Assembly: GCA_033283385.1 (NCBI GenBank)
Contig: JAWMQQ010000001.1
Location: 2,634,542-2,698,541, forward strand
Source of the DNA: Mangrovimicrobium sp033283385
GTDB taxonomy: Bacteria > Pseudomonadota > Gammaproteobacteria > Pseudomonadales > Halieaceae
Length of the DNA: 64,000 nt
Direction: 5' to 3'
Of this stretch, positions 1 to 8,367 are shown in pieces. The translations under genes were made by a program, and so were the position numbers. Positions within the stretch are counted from its first letter, which is position 1. Every line of letters starts with the position of its first letter. Under the pieces are notes generated by a model. That model saw only the letters and a list, made by a program, of their open reading frames with translations. It was not told the DNA's origin and made no database searches.

Positions 1-629
1 ACCCAGAACAGCCACAGCTGCTGGATCGCCCAGCCACCCTCGAACAGGGCGACCCCGGTGCTGCGCGCCGGGTTCACCGAGGTGTTGGTGACCGGGATGC
101 TGACCAGGTGTATCAGCGTCAGGCACAGGCCGATCGCGATCGGCGCGAGGCCGACGGGCGCGCGCGGGTCCGTCGCACCCTGTATCACCACCAGGAACAT
201 AAAGGTCATCACCACTTCGCACACCAGTGCGGACAGCAGGGGGTAACCGCCGGGGGAGTGCTCGCCGTAGCCATTGGACGCGAATCCGCCGGTCTCGAAG
301 CCGGGCTGGCCGCTGGCGATCACGTAGAGTACCGCGCCCGCCGCGATACCGCCGAGCACCTGGGCGACGATATAGGGGAGCAGTTCGGAGGCCGGGAAAC
401 GCCCGCCGACCACCAGGCCCACGGAGACCGCGGGATTCAGGTGACAGCCGGAGATGTGCCCGATGGCGAAGGCCATGGTGAGAACGGTGAGGCCGAAGGC
501 CAGCGCCACACCGAGAAAACCGATCCCCAGTCCGGGGAAACCCGCGGCCAGTACCGCACTACCGCAACCGCCCAATACCAGCCAGAAGGTACCGATGAAC
601 TCGGCGCCAAGCTTCTTGCTCATACCCAT
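1..629 (-). CDS. aqpZ: Aquaporin Z, 3' end cut by window edge
   Basis: Inner-membrane water channel of the MIP family. The minus strand encodes MGMSKKLGAEFIGTFWLV, and both pore signatures are visible: HLNPAVS about one third of the way along and NPARS near the window edge. The second signature is the AqpZ-type form. About 209 codons are present; a full AqpZ is about 230 residues, so only the last helix and tail are missing. The start at 629 was chosen because GAGGA lies just upstream; a second ATG two codons later is also possible. It reads in the same direction as the pterin-synthase-like gene upstream, 59 bp away. Family assignment is firm; water rather than glycerol selectivity is inferred from the AqpZ-like sequence. 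Confidence 0.93.
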   Translation of the reverse strand, partial: MGMSKKLGAEFIGTFWLVLGGCGSAVLAAGFPGLGIGFLGVALAFGLTVLTMAFAIGHISGCHLNPAVSVGLVVGGRFPASELLPYIVAQVLGGIAAGAVLYVIASGQPGFETGGFASNGYGEHSPGGYPLLSALVCEVVMTFMFLVVIQGATDPRAPVGLAPIAIGLCLTLIHLVSIPVTNTSVNPARSTGVALFEGGWAIQQLWLFW

Positions 630-688
630 CGTCGCGAATCCTCATGTGAGCGACCGGCAATGCGGCCGTCATGCAGGATAGATCGACC

Positions 689-1171
689 TCAGGGACTGCG
701 CCACTGTGCGCTCGCGCGCTGACCGGGACCCGATGCCACGCTGACCTCCACTTCCTTCAGCTCGTCCCCTGCGGAAAGCTCCAGCAGCCGCGCCAGCAGG
801 TAGCGGGAGAATTCCTCGACGGTAGCGTTGCGAATGGGCAGCACGCGGGTGTCGCTGCGCAGGAACAGCATCTCGTCGCGGTCGTGAAAAACGCGGTAGT
901 AGTCGCCCTCTTCCTCGATGCGCTGGTGGGGTGATTCACCGGCCAGCAACATGTATTCGTCCAGCTCCTCACACAGCAGGGCGATACGCGACTTGTACAC
1001 GTTGTAATCCGCGGCGAAGCCGTTATCCCCCATCGGCGCGACGAATCGCGCCGCCACGGAATAGTTGTGGCCGTGCAGGCGCTCGCGCTCGGTCGCGGAG
1101 AATATCGTGTAGTGCGCGGCGGAGAACTTGTGGCTCTCCTTGTCGATGTGCAGGCAGGTGTAATCCGTCAT
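689..1171 (-). CDS. 6-pyruvoyltetrahydropterin synthase / QueD-family protein with ExxHGH motif
   Basis: COG0720 T-fold enzyme of 160 residues acting on dihydroneopterin triphosphate-type substrates. Zinc ligands are visible as His20 in FSAAH and His33/His35 in LHGHNY. QueD and classical PTPS carry a catalytic Cys shortly before HGH; here there is none, and Glu30 gives ExxHGH, the arrangement described for the PTPS-III subgroup that can stand in for dihydroneopterin aldolase in folate synthesis. The start at 1171 (MTDYTCLH) was preferred over an upstream in-frame ATG at 1264 because the extension is Cys/Arg-rich and unlike the family. A queuosine-precursor transporter lies 1.6 kb away, so a queuosine link cannot be excluded. 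Family is sure; the exact reaction is not. Confidence 0.85.
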   Translation of the reverse strand: MTDYTCLHIDKESHKFSAAHYTIFSATERERLHGHNYSVAARFVAPMGDNGFAADYNVYKSRIALLCEELDEYMLLAGESPHQRIEEEGDYYRVFHDRDEMLFLRSDTRVLPIRNATVEEFSRYLLARLLELSAGDELKEVEVSVASGPGQRASAQWRSP

Positions 1172-1197
1172 GGTTGCCCCGGGTTTCGGTCGCCAGC

Positions 1198-1226
1198 ATT
1201 GTTGCTCGCACGCACGGGAAGTGCAA
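1198..1226 (-). promoter_or_regulatory. Possible sigma70 promoter for the pterin-synthase-like gene
   Basis: Read on the minus strand, TTGCAC is followed after 17 bp by AACAAT, ending 27 bp before the ATG at 1171. The -35 matches reasonably and the -10 only partly. This is a by-eye call. Confidence 0.3.
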
Positions 1227-1332
1227 GGCGATCCCGCCGGATGGCGGCGGACACAGGCTTTCACTATAGTATGCAGCCACCGGCACAGGCCGGTGCACGG
1301 GCAGCCGCCGAACCCCCTGGAGATACGATCAC

Positions 1333-1995
1333 ATGTACAGAAACAAGCGTTACCTGTTACTCGCCAGTCTCACGGCACTCACGCTCGCTGCCGGGGCCAA
1401 TGCCGCACCCGATCGCGCCCAGCGCTGGGAGACCACCGTGCAACTGGTGGCCAGCGACTCCACCGAGAGCTCGGGCAACAGGCAATCCTCGGTGGATATC
1501 GACAGCGCCGTGGGCTGGGGTTTTGGCCTCGCCTACAACTTCAACAGCCAGTTCGCCGCCGGCTTCGATTTCAGCTGGCTGAACCCGGACTACAAGGCGA
1601 CCTTCAACACCGACCAGCACGGACTGGTCTCTGTCGATCACGAGATGGATATCGTCAGCGGCGCCTTCAACGGCACCTGGAACATGCTGGAAGGCCCCTT
1701 CACCCCCTACCTGCGGGTGGACCTCGGCTGGACCTACATCGATTCCAATGTTTCCAACGGCCCGCCCGTCACCGGTTGCTGGTGGGATCCCTGGTGGGGC
1801 TACATCTGCAACAATTACTACAACACCTACGACGACACCTCGTTTTCCTACGGTATCGGCGCGGGCCTGCGCTACGAGTTCGGCAACAGCTGGTTCATCA
1901 AGGGCAGCGTAAATCACACGGAAATCGACGCCAGCCACGGCTTCGACCCGAGTTTCGATTCGGTTCGGGTGGAACTCGGCTGGATGCCGTGGTAA
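1333..1995 (+). CDS. Outer-membrane beta-barrel protein, OmpW/OMP_b-brl-like
   Basis: 220-residue exported protein. The N-terminus is a signal peptide with cleavage expected after AGANA (about residue 24). The mature part alternates aromatic and polar residues in strand-like stretches (VGWGFGLAYNFN, AGFDFSWL, YLRVDLGWTYID) and ends in a strand closing with W-M-P-W, a typical C-terminal barrel signature. A central loop is rich in Trp, Cys and Tyr (CWWDPWWGYICNNYY), with two cysteines that could form a disulfide. It stands alone, divergent from the pterin-synthase-like gene. An eight-stranded small barrel is likely; cargo or function cannot be read from the sequence. Confidence 0.75.
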   Translation: MYRNKRYLLLASLTALTLAAGANAAPDRAQRWETTVQLVASDSTESSGNRQSSVDIDSAVGWGFGLAYNFNSQFAAGFDFSWLNPDYKATFNTDQHGLVSVDHEMDIVSGAFNGTWNMLEGPFTPYLRVDLGWTYIDSNVSNGPPVTGCWWDPWWGYICNNYYNTYDDTSFSYGIGAGLRYEFGNSWFIKGSVNHTEIDASHGFDPSFDSVRVELGWMPW

Positions 1996-2044
1996 ACCGT
2001 GCCGGGGGCCATTGAATTCACCATCCTGATCGGGGCTATACGGT

Positions 2045-2752
2045 TTGTCTGAAAAATTCGCCATCGTCAGCGGCGCGAGTGTCGGCATCGGCCGCGACAC
2101 CGCCGGACTCTTTCTCGAGTCCGGCTTTCGCGTGTTCAATCTCTCCCGCCGCGCCTGTCCGCTGGCCGGCGTGGAAAACCTGCACTGCGACCTCGCCTCG
2201 CCGGAGTCCGTGGGCAAGGCAGTGGAAACGCTGGCAGCCGCACTGGCCGGCTCGCCACAGGTCGCCCTGGTACACAACGCCAGCCAGATGCTGAAGGACT
2301 CGGCCGCGGACTGCGAGAGCGACAAGCTGCGCGCGGTGCTGGAAACCAACGTGGTGGCCGTCAACAGCCTGAACCAGGGCCTGCTGCCGCTGATGGGGCC
2401 GGGCTCCAGCGTGATCTACGTCGGCTCGACACTGTCCGAGAAGGCGGTGCCGGGCTCCTTCAGCTACGTGACCAGCAAGCACGCGCAGGCCGGCATGATG
2501 CGCGCCACCTGCCAGGACCTGATGGGTAGCGGCATCCACACCGCCCTGGTCTGCCCGGGCTTTACCGACACCGAGATGCTGCGCACCCATATCGGCACGG
2601 ACCCGACGGTGGAGGCAGCAATCGCCGCCATGAACAGCTTCAACCGGCTGATCGAGCCGCGGGAGATCGCCGAGCTGATCCACTGGGCGCACCACCACCC
2701 GGTGATCAACGGCGCGGTGCTACACGCCAACCTCGGCCAGCGGGAGAGCTGA
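2045..2752 (+). CDS. Short-chain dehydrogenase/reductase
   Basis: 235-residue cytoplasmic NAD(P)-dependent oxidoreductase of the SDR superfamily. The cofactor loop is GASVGIG (residues 10-16). The catalytic set is visible as Asn102, Ser128, Tyr141 and Lys145 (YVTSK). The start is TTG at 2045, giving MSEKFAIVSG; no better start exists because the nucleotide fold begins immediately. It is followed 2 bp later by the queuosine-precursor transporter, so the two are probably co-transcribed. NLSRR just after the second strand suggests NADP(H) rather than NAD(H), which is an inference. Substrate unknown. Confidence 0.85.
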   Translation: MSEKFAIVSGASVGIGRDTAGLFLESGFRVFNLSRRACPLAGVENLHCDLASPESVGKAVETLAAALAGSPQVALVHNASQMLKDSAADCESDKLRAVLETNVVAVNSLNQGLLPLMGPGSSVIYVGSTLSEKAVPGSFSYVTSKHAQAGMMRATCQDLMGSGIHTALVCPGFTDTEMLRTHIGTDPTVEAAIAAMNSFNRLIEPREIAELIHWAHHHPVINGAVLHANLGQRES

Positions 2753-2754
2753 TC

Positions 2755-3612
2755 GTGGGGTTGGGCTCGTCGAAAAAGGCGGAACCGGGTAGCGCTTCGG
2801 CGACGACAGATATCCAGCAGCTTGAGCCCCTGTCCGGACACATTCACCCTGAACTGCAGGAGCGCCGGGAGCGCGTCTTTCTCGTGCTCGCCGGCACCTT
2901 CCTGTGCGCCATGACCCTGCTCAACGTCATCGGCATCACCCGCTTCGTGCAGCTGGGGCCGATGGCGCTGGCGGTGGGCACCCTGCCCTACCCGCTCACC
3001 TTCCTCTGCACCGACCTGATCTGCGAGCTCTACGGCAAGGCGCGGGCAAACTTCCTGGTGAGCGTGGGCCTGGGCCTGAACGTCTTCATCATCGGCGTGC
3101 TGGTGCTGGGCGACACCCTGCCCTCGGTGCCCAGCGGCAGCATGCCGCCCTGGCAGATCCTGCAGCTGGCGGCGCCGGTGCACCTGCCCAACGGCGAGAC
3201 CGTGGAACACAGCATCGGCCTCTACCAGCTGATCTACGCCACCACCTCCGGCGCGGTGTTCGCCTCCATGCTGGCCTATATCGCCGCGCAGTACTGCGAC
3301 GTGCAGCTGTTCCACTTCTGGAAGCGTGTCACCAAGGGCAAGCACCTGTGGATACGCAACAACTTCAGCACCCTGCTGAGCCAGATGGTGGATTCGCTGA
3401 CGGTGATTTCCGTGACCTTCGGCGCCGCGTTCATGCGCGGTGACATGGACGTGCCGACCCTGCTGACGCTGATCGGCTCCAACTACCTGTTCAAGGCCTG
3501 CGTGGCGCTGCTCGACACCGGTCCCTTCTACGCCTGTGTCTACGGCCTGCGCCGCTTCCTCAAGCTGGCGCCCGGTGAGTACGCGGCGCCCAGCCTGAAA
3601 AGCGGCACTTAA
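2755..3612 (+). CDS. yhhQ: Queuosine precursor transporter, YhhQ/QPTR family
   Basis: 285-residue inner-membrane protein of the VUT/DUF165 family, which imports queuosine precursors such as preQ0/preQ1 for tRNA modification. About six hydrophobic segments are seen. Family-typical sequence includes PYPLTFLCTDLICELYGKA and the later FSTLLSQMVDSLTVISVTF. The N-terminal 45 residues are hydrophilic and longer than in E. coli YhhQ. The start is GTG at 2755, two bases after the SDR stop; its stop codon overlaps the stop of the convergent leucine dehydrogenase (3609-3612). Family is confident; which precursor is carried is unknown. Confidence 0.88.
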   Translation: MGLGSSKKAEPGSASATTDIQQLEPLSGHIHPELQERRERVFLVLAGTFLCAMTLLNVIGITRFVQLGPMALAVGTLPYPLTFLCTDLICELYGKARANFLVSVGLGLNVFIIGVLVLGDTLPSVPSGSMPPWQILQLAAPVHLPNGETVEHSIGLYQLIYATTSGAVFASMLAYIAAQYCDVQLFHFWKRVTKGKHLWIRNNFSTLLSQMVDSLTVISVTFGAAFMRGDMDVPTLLTLIGSNYLFKACVALLDTGPFYACVYGLRRFLKLAPGEYAAPSLKSGT

Positions 3613-4685
3613 CCCGCCGCTGCGAGCGGTGCGCGGGCCGTGCGCGCACTGTGCAGGATCTCCTCGGCCAGGGCCTCGGCAATCTCTTCGGTGGAACGAT
3701 GGCTCTCGTCGGCGCGACGCAGCACTTCCCTGAGGCTGCCTTCGATACGCCCGATATGTTCCTGGCGCACGTCGTAGGATGAGCCCAGGCGCTGGTGATG
3801 CACGTCGATGATACCGCCGGCGTTCACCAGGAAATCCGGGCAGTAGAGAATACCGTGGTCGCGCAGCACCGCGGCGTCGTGCGCGGTCGCGAGCTGGTTG
3901 TTGGCGGAGCCGCAGACGATGCCCGCCCGCAGTGTCGGAATGGTGCGCTCATTGAGCAGCGCACCCATGGCGCAGGGCGCGAAGATATCGACCTGTGTAG
4001 TCAGGATATCGGCGGCATCCACCGCGACGACGCCGAGTTCCTCCACCGCGCGGCGCAGGTTGCCCTCGTTCACGTCCGCGCCAAAGACGTCTGCACCCGC
4101 GTTGCGCAGGAACTTCGCCAGGTAGTAGCCGACGTGGCCCAGGCCCTGGATCGACACCGTCAGCCCGTGCAGGGATTCGACGCCCAGCCGGTAGCGCACC
4201 GCCGCACGCATGGCGAGGTAGACACCGTAGGCAGTGCTCGGCGACGGGTCACCGCCGTACTCGTTCTCTTCCAGGCCGCTGACCCAGCGGGTGCGCTCGG
4301 CCATCACGCGAATATCCGCGACCCCGGTACCCGAGTCCTCGGCGGCGACGTAGCGCCCGCCCTGGGCCTCGATAAAATCGCCCATTGCCAGCAGCAGCTC
4401 GCGCGTCTTGTCCTTTTGCGGATCGCCGATGATCACCGACTTGCCGCCGCCGAAGGGCAGGCCCGCCAGGGCAGACTTGTAGGTCATGCCGCGGGACAGG
4501 CGCAGCACGTCGTGCAGGGCCGCGTCCTCATCCGCGTAGGGATACATCCGGCAGCCGCCGACGGCCGGACCCAGGGTCGTGTCGTGCACGGCGATAATGG
4601 CGCGCAGGCCGGTGCCGTTATCGCTGGAAAAAGAGACCAGTTCGTGCCGGTCGTATGCGGGGGCAGAGAACACGCTCATTGCCAA
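3609..4685 (-). CDS. ldh: Glu/Leu/Phe/Val dehydrogenase, leucine dehydrogenase type
   Basis: 358-residue NAD-dependent amino acid dehydrogenase catalysing reversible oxidative deamination of a branched-chain or aromatic amino acid to the 2-oxoacid. The substrate-binding stretch GPAVGGCRMYPY lies near residues 39-50, a lysine sits in MTYKSALAG (Lys70), and the catalytic Lys82 lies in LPFGGGKSV. A Rossmann motif GLGHVGYYLA follows near residue 180. The length matches octameric leucine/phenylalanine dehydrogenases rather than the roughly 420-450-residue glutamate enzymes. It lies 28 bp downstream of the fused indolepyruvate oxidoreductase on the same strand, so the two probably form one operon in which the 2-oxoacid is passed on. 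Leucine versus phenylalanine preference cannot be settled by eye. Confidence 0.9.
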   Translation of the reverse strand: MAMSVFSAPAYDRHELVSFSSDNGTGLRAIIAVHDTTLGPAVGGCRMYPYADEDAALHDVLRLSRGMTYKSALAGLPFGGGKSVIIGDPQKDKTRELLLAMGDFIEAQGGRYVAAEDSGTGVADIRVMAERTRWVSGLEENEYGGDPSPSTAYGVYLAMRAAVRYRLGVESLHGLTVSIQGLGHVGYYLAKFLRNAGADVFGADVNEGNLRRAVEELGVVAVDAADILTTQVDIFAPCAMGALLNERTIPTLRAGIVCGSANNQLATAHDAAVLRDHGILYCPDFLVNAGGIIDVHHQRLGSSYDVRQEHIGRIEGSLREVLRRADESHRSTEEIAEALAEEILHSARTARAPLAAAG

Positions 4686-4713
4686 TCCTCGGTGTGGTTG
4701 TTGGTATTCGGTT

Positions 4714-7700
4714 TCATGCCGCGTCGACGATCTGCACCGCCGATGCCTGCACTTCGCCGCGCAATTGCGCGAGCAGGTGGTCGCGGCGCACCGCCAGTTG
4801 TTCGCGGTTGCGGTCCTTCACGTGGCCGAAGCCGCGCAGCTGGGCCGGCAGTCGCGCCAGTTCCTGCGCCGCGGCGTAGTTGTCGTCCTTCACTTCGGCC
4901 AAAACGGTATCCAGCAACGCCTCGTAGTCGGCGATGTCGCGGCGCTCCTGCTTGCGCTCTGCGGTGTAGCCGAAAATATCCAGCGGGCCGCCGCGCAGGC
5001 CGCGGAACTTCGCCAGCAGGCCGAAGGCTTTCAGCATCCAGGGGCCGTACTCGCGCTTGATGAGGTGACCCGTGTTCGGGTCGCGCTTGCTCAGCAGCGG
5101 CGGCGCGAGGTTGAAGCGCAGCTCAACGTCGCCCTCGAACTGCTGGTGCAGCTTCTTCAGGAACTCGCCATCGCTGTACAGGCGCGCCACCTCGTACTCG
5201 TCCTTGTAAGCCATCAGCTTGAACAGGTTGCGCGCGGCGGCGACGCTGATCGAGCCGGGCTCGTTCGCCCGCGGGTCGGCGGCGCGCACGCGCTCGATAC
5301 GCTGGCGGTAGCGCTCGGCGTAGGCGGCGTCCTGGTAGTCGGTGAGTCGACGCACGCGATCCGCGACGATATCGTCGAGATTTTCCAGCCGCGGCTTCGG
5401 TGAAGGGGAAAGCTCCTCGACCAGCGCCAGCACTTTCTCCGGCTGGTGCGCACAGCGGCGGCCCCAGAGGAAGGCGCGCCTGTTGAAGTCCACCGCCACG
5501 CCGTTGAGCTCGATGGCCCGCTCCAGTGCCTCGGCGGACACCGGCACGGTGCCGCGCTGCCAGGCGAAGCCCAGCAGGAACAGGTTGGAGGCGATGGAGT
5601 CGCCCATCAACTGGGTGGCGATACGGGTGGCGTCGATGAAATGTGTCGCGCCCTCGCCCACCTCGTCGCTGATCTTGGCCTTCATGGAGGCGCCGGGGAA
5701 CTTCGCATCCGGGTTCAGGATGAAGGACGAGGTCGGCACTTCCGCCTCGTTCACCACCGCGTGGGTGCGGCCGTGGGATACCTTGCCCATGGCCTCGTAG
5801 GCGGAGGTCACCACCAGGTCGCAGCCCAGCAGCAGGTCTGCCTCGCCGGCGGGAATGCGCACCGCCTTGATGTCGTCCTGGTTCTGGCTCACCCGCACGT
5901 GGCTGACCACGGCGCCGAACTTCTGCGCCAGGCCGGTCTGGTTCATGGTGGCGCAGCCCTTGCCCTCGATGTGCGCGGCCATGGCGACCAGCGCCGCGAT
6001 GGTCAGCACGCCGGTGCCGCCGACACCGGTGACCACGGTATTCCAGGGCTTGTCGAGGCCGGGCAGCTCCGGTTCCGGCAGCGGATCGAACATCGCCGCG
6101 GAGTCACCTGCGCCCGCGGGCTTGCGCAGGCCGCCGCCGAGCACGGTGACGAAACTCGGGCAGAAACCGTTGGCGCAGCTGTAGTCCTTGTTGCAGGAGC
6201 TCTGGTCGATGACGCGCTTGCGGCCGAGTTCGGTCTCCAGCGGCAGCACCGACAGGCAGTTGGATTTGACGCTGCAGTCGCCGCAGCCCTCGCAGACCGC
6301 GTCGTTGATGAACAGGCGCCTGGCCGGGTCTTCCATCAGGCCCTTCTTGCGGCGGCGGCGCTTTTCCGCGGCGCAGGTCTGCACGTAGACGATCACCGAA
6401 GTGCCCTCGTACTCGCGCAGCTCCTTTTGCAGCGCATCCATCTCGCTGCGGTCGTGCAGGGTGTAGCCGTGCACGCCGGAAAACTCGCCGCGCCAGGCAT
6501 CCGGCGCGTCGGAGACCAGCGCGATCCGGCGCACGCCCTCGGCGCTCACCTGGTTAATGACGTCGCCCACGGTGAGCGTGCCGTCGATGGGCTGGCCGCC
6601 GGTCATGGCCACTGCGTCGTTGTACAGAATCTTGTAGGTGATGTTCACGCCGGCGGACACCGCGGCGCGGATCGCCAGCAGGCCGCTGTGGAAATAGGTG
6701 CCGTCGCCCAGGTTCTGGAACATGTGCTTCGTCTCGGTGAACGGCGCCTGGCCGATCCAGGTCGCGCCCTCGCCGCCCATCTGGGTGAAGGTGTGGGTCT
6801 CGCGGTCCGGCATCCAGGTGGCCATGTAGTGACAGCCGATACCGCCGCCGGCGCGGCTGCCCTCGGGCACTTTCGTAGACGTGTTGTGCGGACAGCCGGA
6901 GCAGAAGTGCGGCACGCGCTCGATGATCTCGCGCGGCTTCGCCAGCGAGGCTTCCTTGCTGTTGATCCAGGCGATGCGCTGTTCCATCAGTTCGGAGTGG
7001 AAGAAGCGCTTGATGCGGCTGTGGATGGCCAGGGCGACCATCGCCGGGGTCAGCTCGCCGAGGTTGGGCAGCAGGTCGCGGCCGTTCTCGTCGAACTCGC
7101 CGAACACCCGCGGGCGCGAGCCGACGGGATAGTTGTAGAGCTGGCCGGTAAGCTGGTCCTCGATGATGGAGCGCTTTTCCTCCACCACCAGGATTTCCTC
7201 CAGGCCCTCGGCGAACTCGTGGGTGGTGCGCGGCTCCAGCGGCCAGGGCATGCCCACCTTGTAGACACGCAGGCCGATCCCGGCGGCGGCCGCCTGGTCG
7301 ATACCCATGTCTTCCAGCGCCTGCAACACATCGAGGTAGGCCTTGCCGGAGGTGATGATGCCGAAGCGCGGGTTGGGGCTGTCGATGACGATGCGGTTGA
7401 TACCGTTGGCGCGGGCGAACTCGCGCGCCGCGTAGATCTTGTACTTGTTCAGCCGCAGTTCCTGCTCCAGCGGCTTGTCCGGCCAGCGGCCGTGCACGCC
7501 GTCCGGCGGCAGCTGGAAATCCTCGGGGATGTGGATCTGGATACGGCCGGGGTCGATGTCGGCGGAAATCGCAGAGTCCATGTTTTCGGTGATCGCCTTG
7601 AGCGCCACCCAGCAGCCGCTGTAGCGCGACAGCTCCCAGCCGTAAACGCCGAGGTCCAGCACTTCCTGTACATTCGCCGGGGCCAGTACCGGCACCGAAG

Positions 7701-8214
7701 CGCCGATGAACATGTGCTCGGACTGGTGCGGCAGGGTGGAGGATTTGCAGGCGTGGTCGTCGCCCGCCACGGCGAGCACGCCGCCGTACTTGCTGGTACC
7801 GAAGGCGTTGGCGTGCTTGATCACGTCCATGGAGCGGTCGACGCCGGGGCCCTTGCCGTACCACATGGAGAAGACGCCGTCGTATTTCGCGCCGGCGAAC
7901 AGGTTGGTCTGCTGGCTGCCCCACACGGCAGTGGCGGCGAGGTCCTCGTTGATACCGGGCTTGAACACGACGTTGTGCTGGTCCAGCCAGGCGCGGGCGC
8001 TCCACAGGGCCTGGTCGACGCCGCCCAGGGGGGAGCCGCGGTAGCCGGAGATAAACCCGGCGGTGTTGAGGCCGCGCTGGCGGTCGCGCTGGTGCTGCAG
8101 CATCGGCAGGCGCACCAGTGCTTCAATACCGGTCATGTAGGCGTGCGTCGTGTCGAGGGCGTACTTGTCGTCCAGCGACACTTCGCGCAGGTGTACCGAC
8201 TGGTCCTTACCCAT
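4714..8214 (-). CDS. Fused indolepyruvate:ferredoxin oxidoreductase (IorA-IorB type)
   Basis: About 1166-residue thiamine-diphosphate iron-sulfur enzyme that oxidatively decarboxylates aromatic or branched 2-oxoacids to acyl-CoA with ferredoxin as acceptor. The N-terminal half is the alpha-type pyrimidine/TPP region (GFISGYRGSPLGGVD, later GGIGCHYMATWM and GDGTYFHSG). A Cys-rich segment CEGCGDCSVKSNC follows near residue 650, and the C-terminal part is the gamma-type domain starting VVTGVGGTGVLTIAAL. In archaea these are separate subunits; a single fused chain is usual in proteobacteria. The start was set at 8214 (MGKDQSV) because GGGAG lies just upstream; an in-frame ATG at 8232 has no such site. 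Co-directional with ldh. The exact 2-oxoacid is inferred. Confidence 0.9.
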   Translation of the reverse strand: MGKDQSVHLREVSLDDKYALDTTHAYMTGIEALVRLPMLQHQRDRQRGLNTAGFISGYRGSPLGGVDQALWSARAWLDQHNVVFKPGINEDLAATAVWGSQQTNLFAGAKYDGVFSMWYGKGPGVDRSMDVIKHANAFGTSKYGGVLAVAGDDHACKSSTLPHQSEHMFIGASVPVLAPANVQEVLDLGVYGWELSRYSGCWVALKAITENMDSAISADIDPGRIQIHIPEDFQLPPDGVHGRWPDKPLEQELRLNKYKIYAAREFARANGINRIVIDSPNPRFGIITSGKAYLDVLQALEDMGIDQAAAAGIGLRVYKVGMPWPLEPRTTHEFAEGLEEILVVEEKRSIIEDQLTGQLYNYPVGSRPRVFGEFDENGRDLLPNLGELTPAMVALAIHSRIKRFFHSELMEQRIAWINSKEASLAKPREIIERVPHFCSGCPHNTSTKVPEGSRAGGGIGCHYMATWMPDRETHTFTQMGGEGATWIGQAPFTETKHMFQNLGDGTYFHSGLLAIRAAVSAGVNITYKILYNDAVAMTGGQPIDGTLTVGDVINQVSAEGVRRIALVSDAPDAWRGEFSGVHGYTLHDRSEMDALQKELREYEGTSVIVYVQTCAAEKRRRRKKGLMEDPARRLFINDAVCEGCGDCSVKSNCLSVLPLETELGRKRVIDQSSCNKDYSCANGFCPSFVTVLGGGLRKPAGAGDSAAMFDPLPEPELPGLDKPWNTVVTGVGGTGVLTIAALVAMAAHIEGKGCATMNQTGLAQKFGAVVSHVRVSQNQDDIKAVRIPAGEADLLLGCDLVVTSAYEAMGKVSHGRTHAVVNEAEVPTSSFILNPDAKFPGASMKAKISDEVGEGATHFIDATRIATQLMGDSIASNLFLLGFAWQRGTVPVSAEALERAIELNGVAVDFNRRAFLWGRRCAHQPEKVLALVEELSPSPKPRLENLDDIVADRVRRLTDYQDAAYAERYRQRIERVRAADPRANEPGSISVAAARNLFKLMAYKDEYEVARLYSDGEFLKKLHQQFEGDVELRFNLAPPLLSKRDPNTGHLIKREYGPWMLKAFGLLAKFRGLRGGPLDIFGYTAERKQERRDIADYEALLDTVLAEVKDDNYAAAQELARLPAQLRGFGHVKDRNREQLAVRRDHLLAQLRGEVQASAVQIVDAA

Positions 8215-8300
8215 GGCTGGCTCCCGATTCATTATCTGCGATAGTTTGCGGTCTGCCGGCGGAAATTGTTATTTTCGTTTAGCCCGATAAATCACCATGT

Positions 8301-8333
8301 GTGCATAAAATATTCATTTATCGCAAATTGCAC
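8301..8333. promoter_or_regulatory. AT-rich upstream region with GTGCA...TGCAC arms
   Basis: The 153 bp upstream of the oxidoreductase gene are clearly more AT-rich than the surroundings. They contain 5-bp inverted arms GTGCA (8301-8305) and TGCAC (8329-8333) around an A/T-rich core, the kind of weak dyad bound by Lrp/AsnC regulators. It probably carries the iorAB-ldh promoter. No regulator is assigned. Confidence 0.3.
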
Positions 8334-8367
8334 GACTAATTCATTCCAATTCCGCCGGGACTACCCA

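Noticed and set aside
1278..1295. Hairpin CACCGGC/GCCGGTG upstream of the outer-membrane barrel gene
   Set aside because: No T-run, short, and in a GC-rich stretch where such stems arise by chance; TATAGT nearby has no -35 partner.
5446..8244. A 932-codon open frame on the plus strand opposite the indolepyruvate oxidoreductase gene
   Set aside because: Translation is His/Ala/Gly/Val-rich low-complexity typical of antisense frames in GC-rich DNA, and the opposite strand encodes a clear enzyme.
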